Assembly: GCA_963799065.1 (NCBI GenBank)
Contig: CAWCVJ010000001.1
Location: 1,240,001 to 1,304,000 of the forward strand
Length of the DNA stretch: 64,000 bases
DNA from: JAJPHW01 sp963799065
GTDB lineage: Bacteria > Acidobacteriota > Terriglobia > Terriglobales > Acidobacteriaceae
Direction: 5' to 3'
Shown here in pieces: positions 35,088 to 43,839 of this stretch. Numbering within the stretch: position 1 is the first letter of the stretch; each line of letters starts with the position of its first letter. Position numbers and translations under genes: made by a program. The notes below the pieces were generated by a model that saw only the letters and a list, made by a program, of their open reading frames with translations, made no database searches and was not told where the DNA came from.

Positions 35088-36758
35088 TCAGCGCATGCTT
35101 TCAATGAACGTGACCTTGTTGATTTCCTTCAGCGTGGTTTGACCCGACCTAACTTTATCAAGTGCTGACTCACGCAAGAATCTCATGCCTTCTTCGCGAG
35201 CCGCACGGCGAATTTCTGACGTCGGCTTCTTCGCCAGAATGAGCTCGCGAATGCGGTCGCTCAGTTCCAGCAATTCATGAATCGCCGAGCGGCCTTTGAA
35301 GCCAGATCCCGCACACTCGATGCAGCCCGGCCCTTCGTAAAACGTCACGCCCTTCCACTCTTGCGGCTTCAGCCCGCCCGCTTCAAGAAACTCATCGTCG
35401 TAATGCACCGGCGTTTTGCAGGATTCGCAAATCAGACGCACCAGCCGCTGCGCCAGAATGCAATTCAGTGCGGACACGAAGTTGTAAGCCTCGACGCCCA
35501 TGTTAAGGAAACGGCCCAACACGTCGACGACATTGTTGGCGTGAACCGTGGTGAACACGAGGTGACCGGTGAGTGCGGAGTTGATGGCGATCTGCGCCGT
35601 TTCGGCGTCTCGGATTTCGCCGACCATGATCTTGTCTGGATCGTGACGCAAAATCGAGCGCAATCCGCGGGCGAAGGTCAGACCTTTTTTCTCGTTGACC
35701 GGAATCTGCGTGATTCCACGCAACTGATACTCAACAGGGTCTTCAATGGTGATGATCTTATCTTCGTCGGTCTTAATCTCGTTGATCGCAGCGTAGAGGG
35801 TTGTAGTTTTACCGCTGCCCGTCGGGCCTGTGACCAACACCATGCCGTAAGGCTCGTGAATGAATCTGCGGAAGCGCTTCAAGTCGTCCTCGGCGAATCC
35901 AACCACGTCGAGCGTCAGCTTGCGAAACTTTTCGCTCATCGACTCTTTGTCGAGTACGCGGAGCACGGCGTCTTCGCCATGAATCGATGGCATGATCGAA
36001 ACACGGAAATCGATCGGACGTTCCGGCTGGCCATATTTCACGCGGAAGCGGCCGTCCTGCGGGACTCGGCGTTCGGAGATGTCCAACTCGCTCATGACCT
36101 TGATACGCGAAATGATGGTCGAATGGTGCTCTTTCTGAATCGGCGGCATCGCCTGTGTCAGTACGCCGTCGATGCGAAACTTTATGCACACTGCGTCGTC
36201 TTGAGTTTCAATGTGAATATCACTCGCGCGCCGCTGAAGCGCGGTAAAAATCGTGGTGTCGACGAGACGGATGATCGGGCTGATATCGCCCTCGGCGGTC
36301 AAGCGGTCGATGGAAATACTTTCGTCGGCCTGGCCTTCGTCCTCGCGAACGATGGCGAGCGTGAAGCCCTCGCTGGCGTCTTCGAGAACCCGCTTCGATT
36401 GCTCGGTCTTCTTGAGGATTTCAGTGATCTGCGCCAAAGTCGACACTTTGGTGACGATGCGCTTACCCAGGAGCAGGCTGATTTCGTCGATCATCATCAG
36501 TTGGCTGGGATCGGCAATCGCGATCGCCAGTCGTCCATCTTCCGTCTCTTCCAGCGGAACGAAGTTGTAGCGGAACATCAGCCCGGGATTTATCTTGGCA
36601 AAGAGATCGTGATGCAATTGAAAATTGTGCAGGTCGATGAATTCGCAGCGGTAACGGCGGGCCACATCTTTAGCCTTTTCCAATTCATCCGCGTGCGATA
36701 AAGTCGCGATCCGCCCGCCATTTTCGCTGCCTACAACCGTTGGTTTCTTGTCCGCCAT
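35088..36758 (-). CDS. pilB: Type IV pilus / type II secretion assembly ATPase (PilB/GspE)
   Basis: About 556 residues. N-terminal T2SSE_N domain (LAIAIADPSQLMMIDEISLL), then the P-loop GPTGSGKTTTLYAAINE (about residue 314), the Asp box and Walker B (KIMVGEIRDAETAQIAINSA), His box (LTGHLVFTTVHANN) and a zinc-binding tetracysteine (CESCKTP ... CIECAGSGFKGR). It powers pilus extension. ATG 36758 is preferred over the in-frame TTG 36770 because GGGA lies at reasonable spacing. No retraction ATPase PilT is in the window. Confidence 0.9.
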   Translation of the reverse strand: MADKKPTVVGSENGGRIATLSHADELEKAKDVARRYRCEFIDLHNFQLHHDLFAKINPGLMFRYNFVPLEETEDGRLAIAIADPSQLMMIDEISLLLGKRIVTKVSTLAQITEILKKTEQSKRVLEDASEGFTLAIVREDEGQADESISIDRLTAEGDISPIIRLVDTTIFTALQRRASDIHIETQDDAVCIKFRIDGVLTQAMPPIQKEHHSTIISRIKVMSELDISERRVPQDGRFRVKYGQPERPIDFRVSIMPSIHGEDAVLRVLDKESMSEKFRKLTLDVVGFAEDDLKRFRRFIHEPYGMVLVTGPTGSGKTTTLYAAINEIKTDEDKIITIEDPVEYQLRGITQIPVNEKKGLTFARGLRSILRHDPDKIMVGEIRDAETAQIAINSALTGHLVFTTVHANNVVDVLGRFLNMGVEAYNFVSALNCILAQRLVRLICESCKTPVHYDDEFLEAGGLKPQEWKGVTFYEGPGCIECAGSGFKGRSAIHELLELSDRIRELILAKKPTSEIRRAAREEGMRFLRESALDKVRSGQTTLKEINKVTFIESMR

Positions 36759-36794
36759 AATATTTCCCAAACTTCTTTCCTAAAAAGACACCGG

Positions 36795-38003
36795 TTAATG
36801 AATTGACGATCCCAAAGTAAAAATCGGTAGATAAAGCGAGATCAAAATACCGCCTACGATAACCGCCATAAACACAAGAATCAATGGTTCGATGAGGGCC
36901 ATCACTGCGCCCAGCGAAGTCTGCACATCTTCCTCATAAAATTCGGCGACCGAATTCAACATGGCGGGCAGAGCGCCGGTGGATTCACCGACCTCGATCA
37001 TCTCCACCGAAAGATCGGGAAACATTTTCTGCGCTTCCAGGCTCTTCGCCAGCGATTGACCTTCGCGCACTCTAATTGATGCTTCGGCGACCCCGTTCAA
37101 AATTCGCCGGCTGCTCATGGACGCGCCCGCGGTTTGCAGGCTCGGAACCAGCGGCAATCCACCGGTCAGCAGGGTCGATAACATGCGGGCAAAATTTGCC
37201 ACCTGATACTTCAGCCAAATGCCGCCCAACAATGGCACGGCGAGAATCACCCGGTCGATTCGTTCCGCGCCCTTATCTGTGCTTTTCCAGCGCCACAACA
37301 AAGTGCCTCCGCCGATCAAGACAATAAACAGGACGGGCAGATATTGCTGCGAATGGGTTCCGATCTGCAACATGATCAGCGTGATGGTGGGTAACTGCGC
37401 ACCCATGTCGGAGTAAAGTTTTGCGAATTGCGGCACCACATAAGTGACCAGGAAGATCATCATGAAGAAAACGACGGTCACCAACAGCGCCGGGTACACC
37501 AGCGAAACGGCGAGCTTCTTCTTAAACGTCAGTGCGAGACGTTGAAAGGCGATATAACGAGTGAGGACCTCTTCCATGTTGCCGCTCTTCTCGCCCGCCA
37601 TCAATGTGGTGGTATAAATCTTAGGGAACACCCGTTGCGCGGCGAATGCATCCGACAGCAGTTCTCCACTCTTCACTCGGTCGCGCACATTCTGCAGCAG
37701 CGACTTCAGGTACAAATCTTTCTGCCGTTTGATCAGCAGATCGAGTGAACTCAGGACGGGCAGTCCCGCCTTGATCAAAGTAAGAAACTGTTGGTTGAAA
37801 ATAACGAAGGAGCTTTGCTTGACCTTGCCCCCCCGCCGCAACTTCACTCCGTCCGCGGTCAGGATGCCTCGAGGTTTCACCCAATAAACCAGGAAGCCTT
37901 GCTGCGCAAAACGGTCTCGCACCTCGGACTCCGAATAGCCGTTCTCGATCTGCTCGGCCACATGGCCTTGCTCGTCTGCGATTTTTACCGAAAACTCAGG
38001 CAT
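36795..38003 (-). CDS. pilC: Type IV pilus / type II secretion platform protein (PilC/GspF)
   Basis: 402-residue polytopic membrane protein with the duplicated T2SF domain. Hydrophobic segments are near residues 167-193, 220-238 and 374-397; family sequence is seen in FNQQFLTLIKAGLPVLSSLD (about residue 68) and NFARMLSTLLTGGLPLVPSL (about residue 270), with GESTGALPAMLNSVAEFYEE near 335. First gene of the pilC-pilB-pilM-pilN-pilO-pilP-like-pseudopilin run. Confidence 0.88.
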   Translation of the reverse strand: MPEFSVKIADEQGHVAEQIENGYSESEVRDRFAQQGFLVYWVKPRGILTADGVKLRRGGKVKQSSFVIFNQQFLTLIKAGLPVLSSLDLLIKRQKDLYLKSLLQNVRDRVKSGELLSDAFAAQRVFPKIYTTTLMAGEKSGNMEEVLTRYIAFQRLALTFKKKLAVSLVYPALLVTVVFFMMIFLVTYVVPQFAKLYSDMGAQLPTITLIMLQIGTHSQQYLPVLFIVLIGGGTLLWRWKSTDKGAERIDRVILAVPLLGGIWLKYQVANFARMLSTLLTGGLPLVPSLQTAGASMSSRRILNGVAEASIRVREGQSLAKSLEAQKMFPDLSVEMIEVGESTGALPAMLNSVAEFYEEDVQTSLGAVMALIEPLILVFMAVIVGGILISLYLPIFTLGSSIH

Positions 38004-38130
38004 TTTAGACTCAGGAAAGCAACGAAACGGCTAGGTACTGCCTTAACTCGTCCGCCTTAAGTTTAACATTCGACGACATTAAGGCGTTTGTCTGTACAAC
38101 GCGCTACGTGACCCGCGTAACCCAGCTCGG

Positions 38131-38796
38131 CTACTGCCCGAACTCCCCGTCCACAATTTCCGCGCCCGCTGGAGGCGCAAAACGGAAAGCGTTATCTGGA
38201 ACGGCGATGTTTTCCCTTTGGCCGGTGAGCTTGTACTCCACAGTCGAGCCATCCGCCTGCTCGATTACTATCCGCGCGATCCGACTGGAGGGCGTGATCT
38301 CAAACAGCACTTGACTCACTCGATCTGCCATCGCTCTCGGAACTCCCCGAATCACTACTCCCCCAGGCGTCTGAGGAGCCATGTCCGGCGCTAACGACAG
38401 CTCCTCGAACTCCTTTTCCAGGTGCGTCTTGCCCAGCAAAAACGCCAATGGAGACCTCAAGTCGTCGAGTCTGCGCACATCCGTCTTCCTCACCTGCCGG
38501 TCCTCAGGGACGTAAAACCATGCGGTCTTGCCATCGCTGACAAACAGCTTGTCCTTAGGAGAACGGTACTCCCAACGCATCTTGCCGGGTTTTTTCAGCA
38601 GGAGTGTGCCCGATTCCACCCGCTGCGTCCCCGGCCCCCGATAGGTTTCGGTGAAGTCGGCTTGCAGGGTATGCAGATGGTCATAATGGGCGTCGACTGC
38701 CTGGGCAACGGCGTGGATATCGCCCGACGTGGCGGCCGAGAGTACGGATGCGAACCCGAGGACCATGAGGAGTTGGAGCGGCGCGTTCCGGAACAC
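38131..38796 (-). CDS. lolA: Outer-membrane lipoprotein carrier protein LolA
   Basis: 221 residues with a signal peptide (LQLLMVLGFASVLSAA). The LolA fold is seen in VDAHYDHLHTLQADFTETYR (about residue 34), GTLLLKKPGKMRWEYRSPKD (about residue 63), FVSDGKTAWFYVPEDRQV (about residue 85) and LRSPLAFLLGK. It ferries lipoproteins through the periplasm, which suits the many lipoproteins encoded nearby. GTG start. Outer-membrane presence and hence a diderm cell is implied. Confidence 0.85.
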   Translation of the reverse strand: MFRNAPLQLLMVLGFASVLSAATSGDIHAVAQAVDAHYDHLHTLQADFTETYRGPGTQRVESGTLLLKKPGKMRWEYRSPKDKLFVSDGKTAWFYVPEDRQVRKTDVRRLDDLRSPLAFLLGKTHLEKEFEELSLAPDMAPQTPGGVVIRGVPRAMADRVSQVLFEITPSSRIARIVIEQADGSTVEYKLTGQRENIAVPDNAFRFAPPAGAEIVDGEFGQ

Positions 38797-38839
38797 AGGA
38801 CTAGTTTACGGCATGGCGCTCTCTGGCGCGGATGGGCTC

Positions 38840-39568
38840 CTAGACCGCGAAGATCGAATACTGATGCGTCCCGCCCACTTTTCGCCAGGGGCTGCGTCCG
38901 TGAAACAAATGTTCCAGCACCGGATTGTGATAGAGCACCGTAATCGACCGCGGGGTTTTTCGCCACGACGCTTCCAGATTGTCCAGCATGGTGGCCAGCG
39001 CCGCATCCGGCAGCGGATTGAACAGGTACACCACCATCGCCTCGGATGGAAACGAAAAGTCGCCCGCGTCTCCACATACCGCTTCGATGGCAAAGCACCT
39101 CTGCGACTCCGAATGGTATTTGGCGATGTTTGCCCGCGCGATGCGATCCAGTTCCGTCAGCAACTCGATTCCGATAATTCTTCGAAACGGATAATCCGCC
39201 GCCAGCAGCAACGCGCGTCCTTTGCCCGATCCAACGTCGATGAAGATGGATTCCGCGAAATCAATCTTCAGAGCCGCCATCATTTCGTGAAATAGCCCCG
39301 GCTCCGTCGGCTGATACGGCGAGTGCAACAATCCCACAAGCCGATCCCGCGCCCCCACCGTAGCCCCGGTAGTGTCCACACGATGGTCCCAGTCGAAATC
39401 CGCGTCCCCATACCGCTGCCGACGCCTCTGCGGCGAAGAGTCGAGGATAAACTCCCAGAAGACCCCGGCCAGCTTTCCCAAAGCAGCCGACGTCCCGCGT
39501 CTCGCGGTTTCCCGCTTCCACCACTTGACAATCGTGGATGACAACGCGGGTTCACGCCTCGGGGTCAT
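38840..39568 (-). CDS. Class I SAM-dependent methyltransferase
   Basis: 242 residues. Motif I is IFIDVGSGKGRALLLAADYP (about residue 110), then IIGIELLTEL (motif II) and VVYLFNPLPDA (about residue 182). The N-terminal region (GDADFDWDHRVDTTG) is typical of a small acidobacterial methyltransferase group. No specific substrate can be named. Its stop is about 40 nt from the lolA start. Confidence 0.8.
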   Translation of the reverse strand: MTPRREPALSSTIVKWWKRETARRGTSAALGKLAGVFWEFILDSSPQRRRQRYGDADFDWDHRVDTTGATVGARDRLVGLLHSPYQPTEPGLFHEMMAALKIDFAESIFIDVGSGKGRALLLAADYPFRRIIGIELLTELDRIARANIAKYHSESQRCFAIEAVCGDAGDFSFPSEAMVVYLFNPLPDAALATMLDNLEASWRKTPRSITVLYHNPVLEHLFHGRSPWRKVGGTHQYSIFAV

Positions 39569-39611
39569 TCATCACCGATGATAGCGAAGGCGCAGACTCG
39601 CGGGACGAAAA

Positions 39612-40553
39612 CTACTTCGCGCTTGCGTCCGCGGGCAGGAACTTAGGCTTTGCGGGTGCCACGTAACCCGGAGGCGTTCCCTTTTGAATGAAAGGCAGGT
39701 CGTCGGGATTCACCACTTCCACCCGTCCCTCGGCCGCCAGCTTGTACGGTCGCCCCAACGGATCGATCGGCGTGCCCCGCAACAATCCCGCCGCCTCAAG
39801 ATCGGAGAAGCGGGCAGGGAAGTGGCCGGTTAGGTCTTTGTATTTCGCGGTCAGGGTTTCCAGCGCGGTGACGTCTTGGTCGACTACGATGGCTCGCAGG
39901 TGCGCGCCCGCGTTGGCGCGAATCTCGGGTTGCTTAGAGCTCTCATATGCCGTTTCCCAGATCATCCGGGCGGTTTCCAAATCATCCGTGTGCTCGGCCA
40001 TGCGGCCAGCCACCAGAATCATGAACGGATGCGCGCCAGGAATCTTTGAGGCTCGAAAGAAGGCATCCGCCGCTCGGGCTTTGTCTTTCATTTCCAGGTA
40101 GTAGATGAATCCCAAATTGCTGTAAAGCCGCCATTCGTTGGGATTGTTGCGAATGCCGAACTCCGTCAAGGCGATCGCCTTCTCGGGCTCGCCAGCGCCG
40201 TTGGGCAGAGGCGGCGCGGTAAAATTAGCTCCGAAGTCATACGCCACAATCAGATGAGGATCGAGCGTTGTAGCGATCTCCAGCAAGGGCGCAAGCAGTT
40301 TAAATTGCGTGGCGCCGTTGGCATGTCCACCGCCGAAGTACTGCACGGCTCGAGTCCAATAGATGTCGGCCATTAGCCCGTCGTAACCCAGGCTCAGCCG
40401 CTTCACGATCTTCGGCGAAGGCAGGTATAAAACCTCATCCAGCGTCGCATTCGGGCGAACCTGGTCCACCCGTCGCAGGGACAAGAGCGACAGGCTCATG
40501 CAGCCCGCCAAAAGAAAACTGGCTGATACCGTGACTCGTTGGGCGCGCGTCAT
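39612..40553 (-). CDS. TPR-containing membrane-anchored protein, PilG-position gene
   Basis: 313 residues with an N-terminal hydrophobic anchor (VTVSASFLLAGCMSLSLLSL) and helical repeats of TPR type (GIRNNPNEWRLYSNLGFIYY, LEMKDKARAADAFFRASKIP, DDLETARMIWETAYESSKQP). It follows the ABC permease gene by 3 nt and lies between pilins and pilus assembly genes, the context in which Myxococcus carries PilG next to the PilH-PilI ABC transporter. Identification as a PilG analogue is inference from position. Confidence 0.65.
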   Translation of the reverse strand: MTRAQRVTVSASFLLAGCMSLSLLSLRRVDQVRPNATLDEVLYLPSPKIVKRLSLGYDGLMADIYWTRAVQYFGGGHANGATQFKLLAPLLEIATTLDPHLIVAYDFGANFTAPPLPNGAGEPEKAIALTEFGIRNNPNEWRLYSNLGFIYYLEMKDKARAADAFFRASKIPGAHPFMILVAGRMAEHTDDLETARMIWETAYESSKQPEIRANAGAHLRAIVVDQDVTALETLTAKYKDLTGHFPARFSDLEAAGLLRGTPIDPLGRPYKLAAEGRVEVVNPDDLPFIQKGTPPGYVAPAKPKFLPADASAK

Positions 40554-40556
40554 ATC

Positions 40557-41327
40557 TTACTTTAAGTTGCGGTGCTGGAAGATCAGCACTGCACCGCTTG
40601 TGGCCATGGCGGCATAGAACATCGCATACGCTGTATTGTAAAAAATCAGCGATCCGGCCACGCCTTGTTCATGGGCCACAAGGCTGATGATGTTGAATGC
40701 CGAAAAATTCGGCACGAGATACGCCACTCCGGTCGCCAGCCAGCGTTCCGCGCCATGACTCATGGCGGCAAATCCTCGCAAGTCTTCCGCGAAGCTGCCA
40801 ATCACAAACAACGCGAAAGCAAACACAGCCGCCATGATCGGTGACGCGAACGACGAGAACAGCAGCGCCAACGCCGTGATGATGACAAACTGCAAAATGA
40901 TGAAATAGAGCGCGACCAGAATCCAGGCGTCGGTTTTGTGAAACGCATGGGCGACGTAAAACAGTGCCGCGAACACGCCCAGCGCCATGAAGAAAGTGTT
41001 CACCACCAGGGTTCCGGCCAGACCAAAAAACTTGCCGACGATAAACTCCCACCGTTGCACCGGCCGTGACAGCACGGTATAGAGCGTCCGCTTCTCGATT
41101 TCTTTGGACACCAGGCCGATTCCGATAAAGATTGCGATCACGATTCCAAACAGCGAGATCGCGGTCAAACCTAGGTTCACGACTACCAGGCGCTCGATGC
41201 CAAATGAGATTTGTCCCACCAGAACCGCTGCACCCGACATGAGCAATGCAAACGCAACCAGATTGTACAGAACGCGATCGCGAACCGCTTCAAGAAACGT
41301 ATTGCGCGCGATATACCAGGTTTTCAT
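40557..41327 (-). CDS. ABC-2 type transporter permease (PilI-like context)
   Basis: 256 residues with about six hydrophobic segments (starting near residues 20, 55, 108, 140, 165 and 225). RNTFLEAVRDRVLYNLVAFA at the N-terminus and KEIEKRTLYTVLSRPVQRWEFI (key residues E, R, S, R, P, W near 75-95) are typical of ABC-2 permeases. Its ATG overlaps the stop of the ATPase gene (ATGA), so the two form one transporter. Export substrate unknown. Confidence 0.83.
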   Translation of the reverse strand: MKTWYIARNTFLEAVRDRVLYNLVAFALLMSGAAVLVGQISFGIERLVVVNLGLTAISLFGIVIAIFIGIGLVSKEIEKRTLYTVLSRPVQRWEFIVGKFFGLAGTLVVNTFFMALGVFAALFYVAHAFHKTDAWILVALYFIILQFVIITALALLFSSFASPIMAAVFAFALFVIGSFAEDLRGFAAMSHGAERWLATGVAYLVPNFSAFNIISLVAHEQGVAGSLIFYNTAYAMFYAAMATSGAVLIFQHRNLK

Positions 41328-42295
41328 GACGGTCCCCCCGCGGCGACGCCGTTGGCTTCGAGCGGCCCCACGCGCCGCACGTAATATTCTTCCAGCGAAG
41401 TCCGCACCGGCGTGACCGAGATCAAGCGCAAACGCTCGCGCCGCAAGATTTCAAGCACCGCATCCTGTTGCGCCTCTTGCACGACGACCCGCTGCGTGTC
41501 GCCACTGGTCTTGATTTCAGCTGGCAGGGCCTTAATTCCGGCGGGGACGGCAGCGCCACTCCACACGATTTCGACTTTCGCTTGCACAGTTGAGGTCAGA
41601 TCCGCGATCGTCCCCACGCCGCGCAATTCGCCCGAGGTGACGATCCCCACGCGGTCGCACAGCGACTCCGCATCGGCCAGAATATGCGTGGAGAAGAACA
41701 CCGTCTTGCCATCTTGACGGAGTTGTTCCATCAAGTCGCGAACCTCACGCCGACCCATCGGATCCAGTCCCGACATCGGTTCATCGAGAAACACAATCTT
41801 TGGGTCGTGCAGAATGGCCTGTGCGATGCCTACACGCTGCAACATCCCTTTCGAGAATTTTCGCAGCTGAAGATTTGCCGCATCCTTCAAACCCACCCGC
41901 TCCAACATCTCATCCACTTTGCGGAAGCGATCTTTTGCCGCCACGCCGGAGAGTTGCGCGTAGTAGTTAAGCAATTCACGTCCCGTAAGGTAGTCGTAGA
42001 AGTACGGCTGCTCGGGCAGGAAGCCGATCTGCGCCTTCATGCGCGGATCGTCCAATTCCATGCCCAGAATGCGCGCCGACCCGCTTGTGGGAAATACCAG
42101 TCCCATGAGCATTTTCAGGGTTGTGGTCTTGCCTGCGCCGTTGGGTCCCAGGAAGCCGAAGATCTCGCCTTCATTGACGGTAAGATGCAGCGGTTTCAGC
42201 GCAAGCTTAGGGCGCTTGCGCCAGAAACCAACCTGATAGGTTTTTTCGAGTCCTGTAATATCGATCGCTGACATACGTTTCGGACGTACAACCAT
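41324..42295 (-). CDS. ABC transporter ATP-binding protein (PilH-like context)
   Basis: 323 residues. Walker A GPNGAGKTTTLKMLMG (about residue 50), Q-loop in LPEQPYFYDYL, signature FSKGMLQRVGIAQAILHDP (key SKGM, about residue 145), Walker B KIVFLDEPMSGLDP and switch His in VFFSTHILADAE. An in-frame ATG at 42274 is an equally good start. The extra C-terminal 80 residues are of the type seen in ABC-2 exporters. It is transcribed toward the permease and TPR genes and follows the pilin genes on the same strand. Confidence 0.86.
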   Translation of the reverse strand: MVVRPKRMSAIDITGLEKTYQVGFWRKRPKLALKPLHLTVNEGEIFGFLGPNGAGKTTTLKMLMGLVFPTSGSARILGMELDDPRMKAQIGFLPEQPYFYDYLTGRELLNYYAQLSGVAAKDRFRKVDEMLERVGLKDAANLQLRKFSKGMLQRVGIAQAILHDPKIVFLDEPMSGLDPMGRREVRDLMEQLRQDGKTVFFSTHILADAESLCDRVGIVTSGELRGVGTIADLTSTVQAKVEIVWSGAAVPAGIKALPAEIKTSGDTQRVVVQEAQQDAVLEILRRERLRLISVTPVRTSLEEYYVRRVGPLEANGVAAGGPS

Positions 42296-42401
42296 CCACG
42301 ATCAAATTATAGGCAAACCAAACAGACTTTCAACGAGATGGGGCGGGACACCGGATTACGAAAGTAAACGCCGAACCCGCCACAGACCGGAATCATGCGG
42401 T

Positions 42402-42896
42402 TTAGTTAAGAATTGAATAGGCCAAACAGGTTGGCACGTCAGGTGCCGGTGCCGCGCCGGCCGCGCCGGCGTTAACATGCACGACCCCGTCAGTCGTGAC
42501 GCAAAAGTCACGCACGCCGGTGACGTTATAAGTCAAGGGCGCCGCGCCAGTGACGAATGTTGTGTTCGGAACGCCGCCAAATCCCAGCCCGTTAATCGTA
42601 TAGCCGCTCTTGGTTCCGCTGGCCAGCACGTTATCGATGATGCAGGCCGTGACCATCGAAGGCACACAGGGGGAAGCTCCACCCAGGCTGGCGAGTGTGG
42701 TGTAGCCGACGGTGGGATATGCCGCGCCATAAGCGATCTCCCCGTTCGCCACGGTTCGAACCGAGCCCGCCGCCGAGGACTCGTTGGCCGCGATCCTGGC
42801 GCGCAACAGGTTCGGGATAGCGATCGCAGCGATAATTAAAATGATCGCCACCACGATCAACAGCTCGATTAACGAGAATCCGCGATCTTGTTTCAT
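42402..42896 (-). CDS. Type IV pilin (PilA-like), divergent copy
   Basis: 164 residues. A short leader is cut before Phe in DRGFSLIELLIVVAI, with Glu5 present; the long N-terminal helix (IAIPNLLRARIAANESSAAG) is classical. The globular domain has a Cys pair at about 92 and 101 (SPCVPSMVTACIID) and another pair near 131 and 155. It is clearly related to the two pilins upstream but diverged over the last 110 residues. Confidence 0.88.
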   Translation of the reverse strand: MKQDRGFSLIELLIVVAIILIIAAIAIPNLLRARIAANESSAAGSVRTVANGEIAYGAAYPTVGYTTLASLGGASPCVPSMVTACIIDNVLASGTKSGYTINGLGFGGVPNTTFVTGAAPLTYNVTGVRDFCVTTDGVVHVNAGAAGAAPAPDVPTCLAYSILN

Positions 42897-43117
42897 GTTG
42901 TTGCAGCCCCTTTATCTGTCTGCCACTTCTGTTGCATTTGTGAAACCATGCGGCATTTGCGATTCGGAACTTTAGGCACTATGCAGCAGGCTGTGAAATC
43001 AGCTATTTACCCCGCCTGATCGTGCCCTCCCCTAAACCAGCGAGCTCCGCATGAAAATCGGTGACAGAAAATGTCAAGTTCCGTGCCAGCTTCAACCGGA
43101 CTGCTTTCTCAAACAAC

Positions 43118-43142
43118 GAAGAGCACCGGAAAGGTGCTCTTC
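43118..43142 (-). terminator. Hairpin downstream of middle pilin gene
   Basis: Inverted repeat GAAGAGCACC / GGTGCTCTTC with a 5-nt loop, starting about 25 nt after the pilin stop at 43169 and followed on the minus strand by GTTGTTTG. Likely a factor-independent terminator, although the T run is short. Confidence 0.6.
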
Positions 43143-43168
43143 GCTAGCGATCTCTATCCCGACACAAC

Positions 43169-43663
43169 TTAGTTGCCAATGGGAGCGATCGCCTGACAGG
43201 TCGCGACAGTCGCGTAGGCGCCAGCCGCAGGAGTTACAAAGCGCACAACATTGTCCGCCGTCGTGCAGAATCCCTTTACACCTGTCGTGTTGAGTGTCGT
43301 CGGCTGTCCATTCGCTACAAAGTTGTTCGTCGGGGGCCCGCCAAATGCCAACTCGCCAAAGGTGTATCCGCTTTTGGTGCCAGCGGCAAGCACTTGATCG
43401 ATGATGCAAGCAGTCGCAACGGCAGGGGTGCAAGGATTCGCACCGCCCAGGTTGGCGATAGCAGCAGAATAGCCTTGTGTCGGATACGCCGTCTGGTACT
43501 GAATTTCCGCAGTGTCAACCGTGCGCAACGACGCGGCAGCAGACGACTCGTTGGCTGCAATACGTGCGCGCAGCAGATTCGGTATGGCGATGGCCGCGAT
43601 GATCAGAATAATCGCGACCACGATCAAAAGCTCGATCAGTGAAAATCCCTTTGTCCGTTTCAT
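43169..43663 (-). CDS. Type IV pilin (PilA-like), tandem copy 2
   Basis: 164 residues starting MKRTKGFSLIELL, with prepilin cleavage after Gly and Glu5 conserved. It differs from the pilin at 43840 at about five residues only (two in the leader, two near residue 112, one near 135). Cys pairs lie near 82/90 and 131/155. AAGGGG precedes the ATG. A hairpin follows the stop, so each pilin may be an independent transcript. Confidence 0.9.
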   Translation of the reverse strand: MKRTKGFSLIELLIVVAIILIIAAIAIPNLLRARIAANESSAAASLRTVDTAEIQYQTAYPTQGYSAAIANLGGANPCTPAVATACIIDQVLAAGTKSGYTFGELAFGGPPTNNFVANGQPTTLNTTGVKGFCTTADNVVRFVTPAAGAYATVATCQAIAPIGN

Positions 43664-43784
43664 TGAAGACCCCTTAAATTTAATGTAGATGCACTTGCGT
43701 TTTAATGATGCACCTCAGGTTCCGAACTGACGACCTTCTCCACGTTCGTAACCGCGTTGTCAAGCCGATTTGTATACAAAAATT

Positions 43785-43816
43785 AAGAGCATCGGGTGTT
43801 GCCACCCGATGCTCTT
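43785..43816 (-). terminator. Strong factor-independent terminator after first pilin gene
   Basis: Perfect 14-bp stem (AAGAGCATCGGGTG at 43785-43798 with its complement at 43803-43816). The 4-nt loop reads GCAA on the minus strand, a GNRA-type tetraloop, and the minus-strand transcript then runs into AATTTTTG. It lies 24 nt after the pilin stop, ideal for terminating a highly expressed pilin mRNA. Confidence 0.85.
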
Positions 43817-43839
43817 CGACACCTGTCAGCAGCTAACAA

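Noticed and set aside
35277..36701. 474-codon plus-strand frame opposite pilB
   Set aside because: Open only because of codon bias of pilB; the product has no sensible domain and pilB motifs are unambiguous.
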